Assembly: GCA_021811085.1 (NCBI GenBank)
Contig: JAJZPQ010000004.1
Span: 81,450 to 145,449 of the forward strand
Direction of reading: 5' to 3'
DNA: 64,000 nt
Origin: Pseudomonadota bacterium
Lineage (GTDB): Bacteria > Pseudomonadota > Gammaproteobacteria > Burkholderiales > SG8-39
The notes under the pieces were generated by a model. The model was not told the origin of the DNA, searched no databases, and saw nothing but the letters and a program-made list of their open reading frames with translations. This document shows, piece by piece, positions 29,321-38,021 of this stretch; position 1 is the stretch's first letter; the number at the start of each line of letters is the position of its first letter. A program made the position numbers and the translations under genes.

Positions 29321-29633
29321 CGGCCCTCCTTTTGTCTTATTGACGGCTGCACGCCTGATTACCCACAAATTCTGTGGATATCCCTGTGCACATCGCCGTC
29401 AGGGGCGCGCAAGCGTCCAATTCATAAGCGTTTTTTGAATCCGCCCAAATAATAATCTGACACGAGTTGTGTTACAGAAAGATGACAGCGTGCTGATCGA
29501 CGATGTCGGGCCTGGTACCTTGTGCCGCGTTAATACACTTTTCCAAAGTGTACAAAAAATGCCGCGGCCGAAGCCGCGGCTCAACAACGCCATTCTTAGG
29601 AGGAGGATAAAGAAGGGCGACAATCTCGGGCGC
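29321..29633. other. Spacer between phasin and the small basic gene
   Basis: It contains the phasin terminator (29553-29580) and presumably the promoter of the 29075-29320 gene. No additional gene is convincing. Confidence 0.6.
29553..29580 (-). terminator. Intrinsic terminator of the phasin transcript
   Basis: Minus strand: GCCGCGGC, loop TTCG, GCCGCGGC, then ATTTTTTG. A textbook GC stem with a UUCG loop and uridine run, about 55 bp after the phasin stop. Confidence 0.9.
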
Positions 29634-30224
29634 TCAGACCGCTTTTTTTCTATTTTTGTTATTCCGACTGCCGTTGCCGGTCTGGGTAGGGAGTTTGCCC
29701 AATTTAGCGTCTGCGTCCGCAATGCGCGCGACAGCGAACTTAGCCTGCGCGACTTCGCTGGTCTTTACACCGAATTCGGTAAGGCCGTCAAAGGCGGAGT
29801 TAGCGGTGTCAATCACCGATTTCACCGCCTTTACCACCGCGCCGGAGCCCTGAGGCGCCAATTGCACTAGCCGGTCCAGCCCTGCGGCCACGCCCCTGCC
29901 GAAGCCGCTTGCCTGAGCATTGACCAGCCTTGCCATTTCGCCCTGAGCTTGCGAGCCGAGTTCGCACACGCTCAGCGAATAGGCAATCGATCTGTCCAGA
30001 GCGGGTACAGCGAGCGCGGCGCTCAAGCGTGAAAGCTCCGGCGTACCGGTTCCGACCAGCAGCGCTTTTGCATAATCCGCGCCATCGTTGGACGCTGACC
30101 GGACAACGTCGATATTCAGCGCGGAAAGCCGCTCGAGCGCGGTGATTTGCGCGCGCACGAACTCGAACAGCGCTTGCATGCCCGCTTGCTGCAATTCGTC
30201 GAATGGATTAGGGCCCGTGTACAT
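29634..30224 (-). CDS. phaP: Phasin family protein
   Basis: 196 residues from MYTGPNPFDELQQAG with CAGGAG upstream. Amphipathic helical phasin domain (roughly 10-120: QALFEFVRAQITALERLSALN and following) and a low-complexity, basic C-terminus. Phasins coat polyhydroxyalkanoate granules. It starts 28 bp after olsB, so storage and ornithine-lipid genes appear to share a transcript. Confidence 0.85.
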   Translation of the reverse strand: MYTGPNPFDELQQAGMQALFEFVRAQITALERLSALNIDVVRSASNDGADYAKALLVGTGTPELSRLSAALAVPALDRSIAYSLSVCELGSQAQGEMARLVNAQASGFGRGVAAGLDRLVQLAPQGSGAVVKAVKSVIDTANSAFDGLTEFGVKTSEVAQAKFAVARIADADAKLGKLPTQTGNGSRNNKNRKKAV

Positions 30225-30252
30225 GAGGTGTCTCCTGAGCGTCCGCGGTCGA

Positions 30253-31017
30253 TCAAGCGGCTTTCGCGAGAAAATGCTGGGCATAACGCGGATTGATGTT
30301 CGCCAGCGGCAGCAGGATCAGCAAATCGGCGCAGTTGAAGTCCAGGTCCCAGGCGGGCTCACCGCAGATCCAGGCGCCGACGTTGAGGTAGCCTTTGACC
30401 AAAGGCGGCAGCTCGGCCTGGACTGAGGCATCCAGGTGCTCCAGCGGCAGCCGGTGGCGCGGAAACGCGCGATATTCGGGCGGGCACAGGTACCGTTGCA
30501 TAATGCGTTGATAGATCGATGCGGCCGCATGGCCGCCATCGCGCAGGCTTAGGCTGGCGCAGCCGATCATGTGATCGTAGCCGTTCTCCGTCATGTAGCG
30601 CGCCAGGCCCGACCACAGCAGGAAAATCGTGCTGCCCGAACGGTAATCCGGATGGATACAGGAGCGCCCGACTTCCACGAGATTCGGCCGCAGCTGCGCC
30701 AGGCGTACCAGATCGAATTCCTGTTCCGAGTAATAGCCACCGATCCGATGGGCGTTGCGCGGGGGCAATATGCGGTAGGTGCCCACCACTTCGCCTGAAT
30801 CCTCATCGCGCACCAGAAGGTGCTCGCAATGCGGATCGAATATGTCGTGGTCGACGCCGGGCCGGGCCGTCTCGATGCGCGCGCCCATCTCCCCGGCGAA
30901 CACCGCGTAGCGCAGGCGCTGTGCCTCGACGACCTCGCTTTCCCTGCGCGCAAGACTCACGCTGAGCCTGCGCCGCGGCTTGTTCGCCTGTTGCTGTTGC
31001 AGCTCCCGGTTTAGCAT
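30253..31017 (-). CDS. olsB: L-ornithine N-alpha-acyltransferase OlsB (GNAT-type)
   Basis: 254 residues from MLNRELQQQQ with GGAGGAAG upstream. The acyltransferase domain has EAQRLRYAVFAGEMG, HCEHLLVRD, VVGTYRILPP, EVGRSCIHPDYR and GCASLSL, the OlsB/hemolysin-type N-acyltransferase pattern. OlsB acylates ornithine with a 3-hydroxyacyl-ACP to make lyso-ornithine lipid. It sits 126 bp after an OlsA/PlsC-type acyltransferase, which supports an ornithine-lipid pair; other N-acyl amino acids are possible. Confidence 0.83.
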   Translation of the reverse strand: MLNRELQQQQANKPRRRLSVSLARRESEVVEAQRLRYAVFAGEMGARIETARPGVDHDIFDPHCEHLLVRDEDSGEVVGTYRILPPRNAHRIGGYYSEQEFDLVRLAQLRPNLVEVGRSCIHPDYRSGSTIFLLWSGLARYMTENGYDHMIGCASLSLRDGGHAAASIYQRIMQRYLCPPEYRAFPRHRLPLEHLDASVQAELPPLVKGYLNVGAWICGEPAWDLDFNCADLLILLPLANINPRYAQHFLAKAA

Positions 31018-31143
31018 CGTCTTCCTCCAACAAGTGATGAACGCGGAATCACTGTAGGAGCGCGGCGTTACGCCGGCGTGAAGGGAAGATGAAATGTTGA
31101 TTACCACTTCGCGTGCGACAACGCAGGTTCGTGCCGATTTGCC

Positions 31144-31950
31144 TCAGGCGGCTTCGGCGTACGCTGCAGCGGCCGCGTCTGATTCAATTCCGAGCGCGCG
31201 TGCGATGACCGTCTGGGCGCGCACTGCAATTTCCCCGCGGGTGTGATTGCTACCGGACCACGCGCCGAGGAAGCGCAATTCGAGCGCGAGTTCCGGCTGT
31301 TTCACAAGGGCAACAATAGAGCCGAGCAGCGTGGCGTCGCCGACCCAGGCGGCGGCTTCGGCATGTGCGCCCCGACCATCGACATAACGCAAGGCCAGCG
31401 GATGCACCAGTGCGGCTGCGTCCACCGCCGACTGCAGCAAGGCTGGACGGAACGGCTTGAGCTCTGCCCCGAGCGTAGTCGTTCCCTCCGGATAGACCAC
31501 CACCGGCCGCATTCCATCGTTGAGCACTCGCGCAATCTCGCGGCTTGCCCGGCGTGCGCCGCGCGGACTGCCGCGTTCTATGAAAATGGTGCCAGTGCGC
31601 TCGCAGACCTTTCCGAGCAAGGGCCAGCGGCGGACCTCGGACTTGGCGACAAAGGTTGCGGGGAACACGGCGCAAATGGCGAAAATGTCGATCCAGGACA
31701 CGTGGTTCGCGAGTAACAAGGATTTCGCCGGCAGCGTGGACGGCTGGTCGTAGCAGCGCAATTTGATATTGAGGATAACGAGCAGACGCCTCGACCAGCG
31801 CTGGATCATCGCTTGCTGGCGCACGCTTGAGCGGCGCGGGTAAACCGCCGCGGCGAGATAAATGCCCAGGGCAAAATGCACACCGAGCCGCAGGATGCGG
31901 ACGGCGCGGGTTAGGTAACTCGTGCTGGACCGAATCGCGACGTCATGCAT
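31144..31950 (-). CDS. olsA: 1-acyl-glycerol-3-phosphate / lyso-ornithine lipid O-acyltransferase
   Basis: 268 residues from the ATG at 31950. PlsC-family motifs: catalytic NHVSWID (HX4D), FIERGS and the substrate motif YPEGTT, with one N-terminal membrane helix. With olsB downstream it is best read as OlsA, the second ornithine-lipid enzyme, although OlsA enzymes often also acylate lysophosphatidate. It starts four bases after the stop of the small gene at 31955-32236. Confidence 0.8.
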   Translation of the reverse strand: MHDVAIRSSTSYLTRAVRILRLGVHFALGIYLAAAVYPRRSSVRQQAMIQRWSRRLLVILNIKLRCYDQPSTLPAKSLLLANHVSWIDIFAICAVFPATFVAKSEVRRWPLLGKVCERTGTIFIERGSPRGARRASREIARVLNDGMRPVVVYPEGTTTLGAELKPFRPALLQSAVDAAALVHPLALRYVDGRGAHAEAAAWVGDATLLGSIVALVKQPELALELRFLGAWSGSNHTRGEIAVRAQTVIARALGIESDAAAAAYAEAA

Positions 31951-31954
31951 CGCA

Positions 31955-32236
31955 TCAAGCACTGAAGCGGCGCCCGACCCGGCGCCGGGAGCGCGCACGC
32001 ATGCGCCGTGCGCGCCGCGCGCTGCTGCTCCTTGCATCCATAATGAGCGTGAACAGGGGATGCGCAAAACTTGGCGAGTTCGCGCCAGCCTCGTCGGGAA
32101 GGATGGAATCGTTCCCGCGCGACACCCACACTTGTCGGGTCCGTTCGATTACCGCGGTTGCGGTTTGTGCTAAGTCGGTCGGCCAGCCCCTCCACGCGCG
32201 CTCGACGCGAGGGAAATTCCTTTCCTGCTCGATCAT
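31955..32236 (-). CDS. Small protein of unknown function, paralogue of the 25711-26028 gene
   Basis: 93 residues from MIEQERNFP with AAGGAG seven bases upstream. It shows the same layout as the other copy (MI[DE]QE, AQ..A.VI..TR..W, FAHPL...MDAR) and ends in an Arg-rich tail. No signal or membrane segment. First gene of an apparent operon with olsA, olsB and phasin, behind a PhoB-type promoter. Function unknown; not recognised. Confidence 0.7.
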   Translation of the reverse strand: MIEQERNFPRVERAWRGWPTDLAQTATAVIERTRQVWVSRGNDSILPDEAGANSPSFAHPLFTLIMDARSSSARRARRMRARSRRRVGRRFSA

Positions 32237-32302
32237 GATCTGCTCCTTTAGCCTGTCCGGTTGCGGCGGGTCCGGCCAAGCACGGTCCGCCGCGGGAAAC
32301 TC

Positions 32303-32336
32303 AAGATAGCAGCCGAAAATGACAGTACGTTGACGC
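32303..32336 (-). promoter_or_regulatory. Pho-box-like promoter of the 31955 gene-olsA-olsB-phasin group
   Basis: Minus strand: GCGTCAA, CGTA, CTGTCAT (32336 down to 32319; 11 of 14, second half-site perfect), exactly ten bases, then TATCTT (32308-32303). A third TCA in AATTCAC lies one 11-bp step upstream. Confidence 0.68.
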
Positions 32337-32480
32337 CAGTGTGAATTGCGGATATCCGCGTGCCATGTGCCGGCTTTCGCGCGGGCGTTTGACCCAAAAC
32401 AAAAAGCGTAAGATGGCATGCGCGCATTATTTCCGGCGCAGGCTGCGGAGCAGTGCCGCGCATATTCAAGGAGAACCCAG

Positions 32481-33662
32481 ATGAGCAGACAAGTCGTGGT
32501 AGTTAGCGGTGTGCGCACCGCAATCGGCGATTACGGCGGCGGGCTGAAAGACCTGGCGCCGACCGAGCTCGCGGCCAGAGTCGCGCGCGAAGCCGTGGCG
32601 CGCGCCAAAGTCGATCCGAACGAGGTCGGCCACGTCGTGTTCGGCCATGTGATCCACACCGAAGCGAAGGACATGTACCTGTCGCGCGTGGCCATGATCA
32701 ACGCCGGCCTCGCCCACCATACCCCGGCGATGACGCTGAACCGCCTGTGCGGCAGCGGCATGCAGGCGATCGTCAGCGCCGCGCAGGCCATCCTGCTCGG
32801 TGACGCGGAGATCGCGCTTGCGGGCGGCGCGGAATCGATGAGCCGCGGCGGCTATCTGATGCCCAGCTTGCGCTGGGGCCAGCGCATGGGCGACGGCGGC
32901 ACGGTCGACATGATGGTGGGCGCACTCACCGATCCGTTCGACACCGTGCACATGGGCATCACTGCAGAGAATGTCGCGGAGAAGTGGAATATCACGCGTA
33001 CGCAACAGGACGAATTTGCGGTGGAGAGCCACCGCCGCGCGATCAACGCGATTCAGAAGGGCTATTTCAAGGAACAGATCCTGCCCATCGAAATGAAGAC
33101 GCGCAAAGGCGTAACCCTGTTCGACACCGACGAGCATCCGCGCGCCGACGCGAGCATGGAAGGCATGGCGAAGCTGAAAACGGTGTTCAAGAAGGATGGC
33201 ACGGTCACGGCCGGCAACGCCTCCGGCATCAATGACGGCGCAGCGGCGGTGGTGTTGATGGAAGCCGGGGCGGCGGCGAAGAAAGGACTGAAACCGATGG
33301 CGCGACTGCTCGCCTACGGCCACGCAGGGGTCGACCCCAAATACATGGGCATAGGCCCCGTGCCCGCAGTGCAGACGGCGCTGGCGCGCGCGGGGCTCAA
33401 AGTGAGTGACATGGACGTCATCGAATCGAACGAGGCCTTCGCGGCCCAGGCCTGCGCCGTAGCCAAGGATCTTCAATTCGGCCCAGCTAAGACCAACCCC
33501 AACGGCGGCGCAGTTGCGCTGGGGCACCCCATAGGGGCCACGGGCTGCCTGCTCACGGTCAAGGCACTGTATGAACTGCAGCGCAGTGGCGGGCGCTACG
33601 CCTTGGTGACCATGTGCATCGGCGGTGGACAGGGAATCGCAGCGGTGTTCGAGCGCCTGTGA
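32481..33662 (+). CDS. bktB: Beta-ketothiolase (acetyl-CoA acyltransferase), BktB type
   Basis: 393 residues from MSRQVVVVSGVRTAIG with AAGGAG upstream. Thiolase catalytic residues: Cys in NRLCGSG (about residue 90), His in GHPIGATG and Cys in MCIGGGQG. Its sequence resembles Cupriavidus BktB closely along its length, so condensation of acyl-CoAs for polyhydroxyalkanoate or beta-oxidation is likely. Divergent from the small gene-olsA group. Confidence 0.9.
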   Translation: MSRQVVVVSGVRTAIGDYGGGLKDLAPTELAARVAREAVARAKVDPNEVGHVVFGHVIHTEAKDMYLSRVAMINAGLAHHTPAMTLNRLCGSGMQAIVSAAQAILLGDAEIALAGGAESMSRGGYLMPSLRWGQRMGDGGTVDMMVGALTDPFDTVHMGITAENVAEKWNITRTQQDEFAVESHRRAINAIQKGYFKEQILPIEMKTRKGVTLFDTDEHPRADASMEGMAKLKTVFKKDGTVTAGNASGINDGAAAVVLMEAGAAAKKGLKPMARLLAYGHAGVDPKYMGIGPVPAVQTALARAGLKVSDMDVIESNEAFAAQACAVAKDLQFGPAKTNPNGGAVALGHPIGATGCLLTVKALYELQRSGGRYALVTMCIGGGQGIAAVFERL

Positions 33663-33765
33663 ACTGATTTTGCGCGATGCGCAAGCCCAGAGAATCGCCG
33701 CGAGTCGTCTCGCATAGGATTGTTCCTCAAAAAATGGTCCATAAAGATGTCCTGCACCCGGATCG

Positions 33766-34524
33766 TCAGCGTCTAAGGGCCTCGGACACGAGCCAATCGC
33801 GCACCTGACGTGCCACCCAGGCGGCGTCGTCCAGCGGCAGATCGTGGCCCGCGTCCGGGTGGATTGCGAGGGGCGTATTCCAACGCGCGGCGAGGTGGCG
33901 CGAACAGCGCGGATTCACCAAGGCGTCCTGAGCGCTGGCCAGTACCAGTATGGGCACCGCCGGCCTGCGCGTGGGGGCGCGATAGCGCGCAGCCGCAAAC
34001 AGCTGACGCAGTGCGTTCCGGCGCGACACGGGGCATTCGCGCCGGTACGCGAGCCATGCTTCCAGAACGCCTGCCTGCGCCTCACCGCGCCGGCTGGTCA
34101 AGCGCAGGATCGCACGCTCCTGCTGTGCCGGGGTTCCGCTGACGAGACTCAGCAGCGCCGGATACGCGCCTGGCCTGAGGCGCCGGTAAAACGGGTCGAA
34201 ACGGCCCAGACTGGAATTGATCAATACGCAGCCGTACAACTCCTGCGGATGCGTCGATCCCCAGGCGACGGCCACCATGCCGCCCATGGACAAGCCAAGC
34301 AGATGGTAGGGCGGTGAAATGCCGCGTGCGGCCAGCTCGCCGCGGCAGAAATCGACCATCTGTAGCACGCTGGATGGACTGCGCAGTCGATGCAAGCGGC
34401 CATTTCCGGGGAGATCGAGTGTCACAACTTCCGCTCCGCCGACTTGCGCGCGCAACACCTCCGGCAATCCGCCCCAGTGGCGCGCCTCGCGCATCAGTCC
34501 GCGCAGCAGGATCCAGGTCGCCAT
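33766..34524 (-). CDS. Alpha/beta hydrolase
   Basis: 252 residues. Nucleophile elbow GLSMGG near residue 98, acid in ASAQDALV and His in DAGHDLPL complete the triad. Resembles small esterases of the BioH/MenH style; substrate unknown. It starts 12 bp after the M14 peptidase stop and is the last gene of the glycosyltransferase-PAP2-M14-hydrolase group. Confidence 0.85.
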   Translation of the reverse strand: MATWILLRGLMREARHWGGLPEVLRAQVGGAEVVTLDLPGNGRLHRLRSPSSVLQMVDFCRGELAARGISPPYHLLGLSMGGMVAVAWGSTHPQELYGCVLINSSLGRFDPFYRRLRPGAYPALLSLVSGTPAQQERAILRLTSRRGEAQAGVLEAWLAYRRECPVSRRNALRQLFAAARYRAPTRRPAVPILVLASAQDALVNPRCSRHLAARWNTPLAIHPDAGHDLPLDDAAWVARQVRDWLVSEALRR

Positions 34525-34536
34525 GCGTCCGTCCTT

Positions 34537-35592
34537 TCAGTACCAACGCTCTACCGCCGCCTGATGGTGGCGTGCGCGCTCGGCGCGTGCCGGCAGCCAG
34601 ATGCGGTGCGAAGCGGCCGCACGTACGAGAAAATCCATCCACAGCAAATGGCTGCGCAGCACCCGCTGCAGGCGGTGAACTGGAAGGGGGTTGAAAATGC
34701 CCAAGCGCGAGAACATTTGCCGCGGGCTTTTCTTGATCCACAACCAGGAGCCCATTTCCAGCGTGAGCGGCAGGAATACCGTCTTTTTGCGCTGCAACGC
34801 TTCCAGATAAAGATGATCCCAAAGATCGCCGTGGGCAAGGTACTGCCGGCATTGCGGCTCGAACAGGTAGTTGTGGTGCGGATAAGTCTCGTCGAACAGG
34901 CGATGCAGAGCGTCGATCTCGGGCAGATGGCGGATCGGTTCCGCGGTGTGCGCATAGGGAAACCAGATGCGGTCGCGCAGGCCGAACCCGGAGTGGCAAT
35001 CGAGGGCCAAACTGAAGCTGCGGCCGAACAGTTCTTCCTGCACCACCTGACACACCGCCCGGCTCTCAATTTCCATATCCTCATCCGCGCTGCCGCGATA
35101 CCACGGCAGGCGCGGGCTGATGCGCTGGCCGCCGTACAGGAACGGCACCTTGTGCGGCGACTCCACCGGCGCATTGCGCATCAGGTCGATGCCGCGCGGA
35201 TTGCTGCGCGTGCCGCGCCACATGCCGCCCGGATTCACCAAGGGCATGAACACAAGGCGGACGGACGCCAGCTGCCGCTGCAGCAGGTGATCCCAGCGCA
35301 GGCGCCCGATCAGGCTGTGCAGAAACGACAACAGCACCCGCGTGCCAATGCGCTCCAGTCCATGAATGCCGCCGAAAAAGCCAACTCCGGGCACTTCCTG
35401 GCTCGGATTGCCGAGGCACAGCGCATAGACCGGAAAACGTCGCCCGTCCGTCGCAACTTCGCACACCTCGCGCACCTGCACATGCGGTACACCTTGCTTG
35501 ATGATCCGCTGGAGGTTGAGCAGTTCAGGAAACTCGTCTTCCGCAGGCACGTGCAAGACCGGACTACACAAGAAGCACAGCGTGTGCAACAC
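34537..35592 (-). CDS. M14-family zinc carboxypeptidase
   Basis: 351 residues from a GTG with AGGGG upstream, overlapping the PAP2 gene by 29 bases. M14 ligands: HGLE in FFGGIHGLERIG, His in LDCHSGFG, and a catalytic Glu in LTLEMGSW. No signal peptide is evident, so cytosolic action on a peptide or amino-acid conjugate is likely. Its presence between a phosphatase and a hydrolase in a lipid/glycan operon is unexplained. Confidence 0.8.
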   Translation of the reverse strand: MLHTLCFLCSPVLHVPAEDEFPELLNLQRIIKQGVPHVQVREVCEVATDGRRFPVYALCLGNPSQEVPGVGFFGGIHGLERIGTRVLLSFLHSLIGRLRWDHLLQRQLASVRLVFMPLVNPGGMWRGTRSNPRGIDLMRNAPVESPHKVPFLYGGQRISPRLPWYRGSADEDMEIESRAVCQVVQEELFGRSFSLALDCHSGFGLRDRIWFPYAHTAEPIRHLPEIDALHRLFDETYPHHNYLFEPQCRQYLAHGDLWDHLYLEALQRKKTVFLPLTLEMGSWLWIKKSPRQMFSRLGIFNPLPVHRLQRVLRSHLLWMDFLVRAAASHRIWLPARAERARHHQAAVERWY

Positions 35593-36094
35593 CGGCCCCT
35601 ATGGCCGCGCCGGCAAGCACATCGCTTGGATAGTGCAAACCGAGAACCACGCGCGACAGGGCGATCAGCAGCGTGAACGGCACCAGTACCGCTGTGAGTA
35701 CGGGAAAATAGAATACGGCGACCGTAGTGAATGCCACCGCGTGCAGCGTGTGGCCGGAGGGAAAGCTGAATGCATCAAGCGGTGCTATCCCCGCCCGAAT
35801 GTCGCGCAGAACCCGGTACGGACGCGGCCTCGTGGTCGTGGACTTAAGCAGCTTATAGAATGCGAGGCCGATCGTCCCCGCGGCGAGCATGCGCAGCGAT
35901 GTCTCCAGCCCTATGCGTCCTTGGGTCATCGCCAAGGCGAGCATCAGCAGATACCAGATTACCCCGTTGCCCAAACGGCTGACTACACGGAACAGGGTCC
36001 GCACCGGGGCCACGCCGACACTGGCGTTAAGGCGGCGCGTCCAGCGCCGATCCCACTCGAGCAAGGATTCGACGGAAAGGGCGCGCAGATGCAT
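35564..36094 (-). CDS. PAP2-family membrane phosphatase
   Basis: 176 residues from the ATG at 36094 (GGAG upstream). Five or so membrane helices and the three PAP2 motifs: KSTTTRPRP, PSGHT and SRVVLGLHYPSD. Such enzymes remove phosphate from phosphatidate, undecaprenyl diphosphate or related lipids on the periplasmic face. Next to a glycosyltransferase and dgkA, phosphatidate to diacylglycerol is a reasonable guess. Confidence 0.88.
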   Translation of the reverse strand: MHLRALSVESLLEWDRRWTRRLNASVGVAPVRTLFRVVSRLGNGVIWYLLMLALAMTQGRIGLETSLRMLAAGTIGLAFYKLLKSTTTRPRPYRVLRDIRAGIAPLDAFSFPSGHTLHAVAFTTVAVFYFPVLTAVLVPFTLLIALSRVVLGLHYPSDVLAGAAIGAGVAHAVLLV

Positions 36095-36105
36095 GCCAAA
36101 CTCCG

Positions 36106-37353
36106 CTAATTCGTTTGCTCGGCCGCCGGCGCACAAGCGGCCTCGGCACGCGGCCTGTTCGCTGCAATTTTGACCAGCGCTTTCTCCAGCTCGTCAAACG
36201 CCTTGCTCCAGTTCAAACGTTCAGCAGTCTGTCTCGCGCGCTGCCGCAGTTTCTGCACTTCCTGGGCGGAACTGGCGAGGCGCAGCGCCTGCCGGCGGAA
36301 GGCAATCTCGTCCCCGAATGGCGCAACCAGGCCGTTGTGCCCGTGGACGATGTGCTCGCGTGCCGCGGCATAGTCGAACGCCACGATCGCGAGGCCGCTC
36401 GCAAGCGCCTCCATCGTGACGTTGCCAAAAGTCTCGCTCTGGCTCGGAAACACGAACAGGTCGGCGGATGCGTAGTGCGACGCGAGATCTTCGCCCGTGC
36501 GCATTCCCGCAAACACAAAATCCGGGTTCTCGGCGCGAAGGGTCTTGCCCATGGGGCCATCCCCGACGATCACCACGCGCAGATCCCGGCGAGCGTGGCG
36601 GGCAGCGCGAACGCTCTGCACGAACAGGCTCAGGTTCTTCTCGGCGGCGAGCCGGCCTACGTATAGCGCAACCAGGCTGGTGTCATCGCAATGCCATATG
36701 CGGCGCAATTCGAAGCTGCGCTTGGCAGGAGTGAAAAGCTGCGCATCGATCCCACGCCGGACGACGTTGAGCGCATTGAATCCAAGCGCGCGCAAACGGT
36801 CGCGCATTTCATGCGTAGGGACAAAAGTGCAATCGCAGCGGTTATGCAGCGCGCGCAGATAGCCGGTTACAAGACCCGCAATCGAGCCGAAACCATAGTG
36901 GCGGCTGTAGTCGTGAAAATTGGTGTGGAAATCCGATACCACCGGAATACCCAGTTTGCGTGCAGCCCTAAGCGCGGACCACCCGAGCGGGCCTTCGGTA
37001 ATCAAGTGCACGATGTCGGGCGGCCGCGCGCTCCAGTCGCGGGCCAGCCGCTCCGGGCTGATGAGGCCGATCCGCAGTTCCGGATAGTTCAGAAGCCGCG
37101 ACCCCTTGGTGAGCCGCTGATGAAAGGCCCGCGCCGGTACCGCGGACAAGGAGGTACCGTCGCAGGCCTGACGCGGCCTGATCAGCTCGATTTCGTGTCC
37201 GCGTGCCAGCAGTTCCTCGACCATCAGGCCGACAGTGCGCGCGACACCATTGATTTCAGGCGGGTAAGTCTCCGTGACGACCGCGATGCGGAGCGCCGCG
37301 TGGGGGTGAAGCGAATGCGCAATGGACTGCACAGCACCGCATACTGAAGGCAC
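36106..37353 (-). CDS. GT4-family glycosyltransferase
   Basis: 415 residues from a GTG at 37353 with no clear ribosome-binding site; an in-frame GTG at 37332 is the alternative. GT-B fold with IAVVTETYPPEINGVA at the start and the EX7E motif ETFGNVTME late. MgtA/SqdX/Agt-type enzymes share this look and glycosylate diacylglycerol or mannosylate lipids. It is highly similar in layout to the gene at 45967-47169. Four 11-bp-phased Pho-type half-sites lie upstream. Confidence 0.82.
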   Translation of the reverse strand: MPSVCGAVQSIAHSLHPHAALRIAVVTETYPPEINGVARTVGLMVEELLARGHEIELIRPRQACDGTSLSAVPARAFHQRLTKGSRLLNYPELRIGLISPERLARDWSARPPDIVHLITEGPLGWSALRAARKLGIPVVSDFHTNFHDYSRHYGFGSIAGLVTGYLRALHNRCDCTFVPTHEMRDRLRALGFNALNVVRRGIDAQLFTPAKRSFELRRIWHCDDTSLVALYVGRLAAEKNLSLFVQSVRAARHARRDLRVVIVGDGPMGKTLRAENPDFVFAGMRTGEDLASHYASADLFVFPSQSETFGNVTMEALASGLAIVAFDYAAAREHIVHGHNGLVAPFGDEIAFRRQALRLASSAQEVQKLRQRARQTAERLNWSKAFDELEKALVKIAANRPRAEAACAPAAEQTN

Positions 37354-37356
37354 CGA

Positions 37357-37396
37357 GTGACATTTGGATTACGTCTGTTTGAATATTCGATGACAA
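37357..37396 (-). promoter_or_regulatory. Four phased Pho-type half-sites upstream of the glycosyltransferase operon
   Basis: Minus strand, 11-bp steps: TTGTCAT, TATTCAA, ACGTAAT, ATGTCAC (18 of 28 to CTGTCAT). Ten bases further is CAGTAT, a poor -10. The array fills the dgkA-glycosyltransferase gap. If the -10 is right the transcript starts close to the coding start. Confidence 0.4.
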
Positions 37397-37400
37397 ACCG

Positions 37401-37769
37401 TCATCCGCGCAGCACTACGACCCATATGGTGGCCATGCAAACAAGGCTCAGCATGACGGCCGCGCTGCCGATGTCTTTTGCGACCTTGGCCAGCTCATGG
37501 TTGTCGAGCGAAATGCGATCGACCGCAGCCTCGATCGCGGAATTGAGCAACTCGACGATCAACACCAGGAACACGCTGCCCAGAAGCAGGGCGCGTTCGC
37601 TTGCGTTCACGTGCAGCAGCAAGGCCGTAGGCAACAGCAATGCCGCAAGTCCGATTTCCTGGCGAAACGCGTCTTCGAGCCGGTATGCCGCGCGCAGCCC
37701 GTTGATCGAATAGCCGCAGGCGTTGATCAGGCGGCGCAGGCCGGTCTTGCCTTTGTATGGGCTCTGCAT
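37401..37769 (-). CDS. dgkA: Diacylglycerol kinase DgkA
   Basis: 122 residues, exact family size, from the ATG at 37769; a TTG nine codons earlier is less likely. Three membrane helices and the signature ELLNSAIEAAVDR plus the N-terminal NACGYSINGLRAAYR segment. It phosphorylates diacylglycerol to phosphatidate at the inner membrane. Here it opposes PlcP and PAP2, which generate diacylglycerol. Confidence 0.95.
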   Translation of the reverse strand: MQSPYKGKTGLRRLINACGYSINGLRAAYRLEDAFRQEIGLAALLLPTALLLHVNASERALLLGSVFLVLIVELLNSAIEAAVDRISLDNHELAKVAKDIGSAAVMLSLVCMATIWVVVLRG

Positions 37770-37918
37770 GATTCTTAAGGAACCTCCGTCGGTCAAGTCG
37801 AAAACCAGCGCTCTGGGCGATAGCCGCCGCGCCGCATTATCGGTAATAAATGTTTCACTTCTGTGTTACCCCAGGGCGACACCCGCAGAAATCCGCATCG
37901 CCGGATCCCACAATGGCT

Positions 37919-37952
37919 TATTCATCATTCTGTAATTCAAGCCGGATATTTT
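37919..37952 (+). promoter_or_regulatory. Pho-box-like promoter of the lipoprotein phosphatase
   Basis: TATTCAT, CATT, CTGTAAT (37919-37936; 10 of 14), exactly ten bases, then TATTTT (37947-37952). The leader would be about 63 bases to the GTG at 38022. The box is almost identical to that of btaA. Confidence 0.68.
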
Positions 37953-38021
37953 GCTCACGCACGCCTGCCACAGCAGGGTGCTTCCACCTACTCGCCACCG
38001 AATCACTAGGAGATCCAATCT

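Noticed and set aside
31018..31143. Separate Pho box for olsB
   Set aside because: ATTTCAT-N4-CCTTCAC is present but no -10 lies ten bases on; read-through from the upstream promoter explains olsB.
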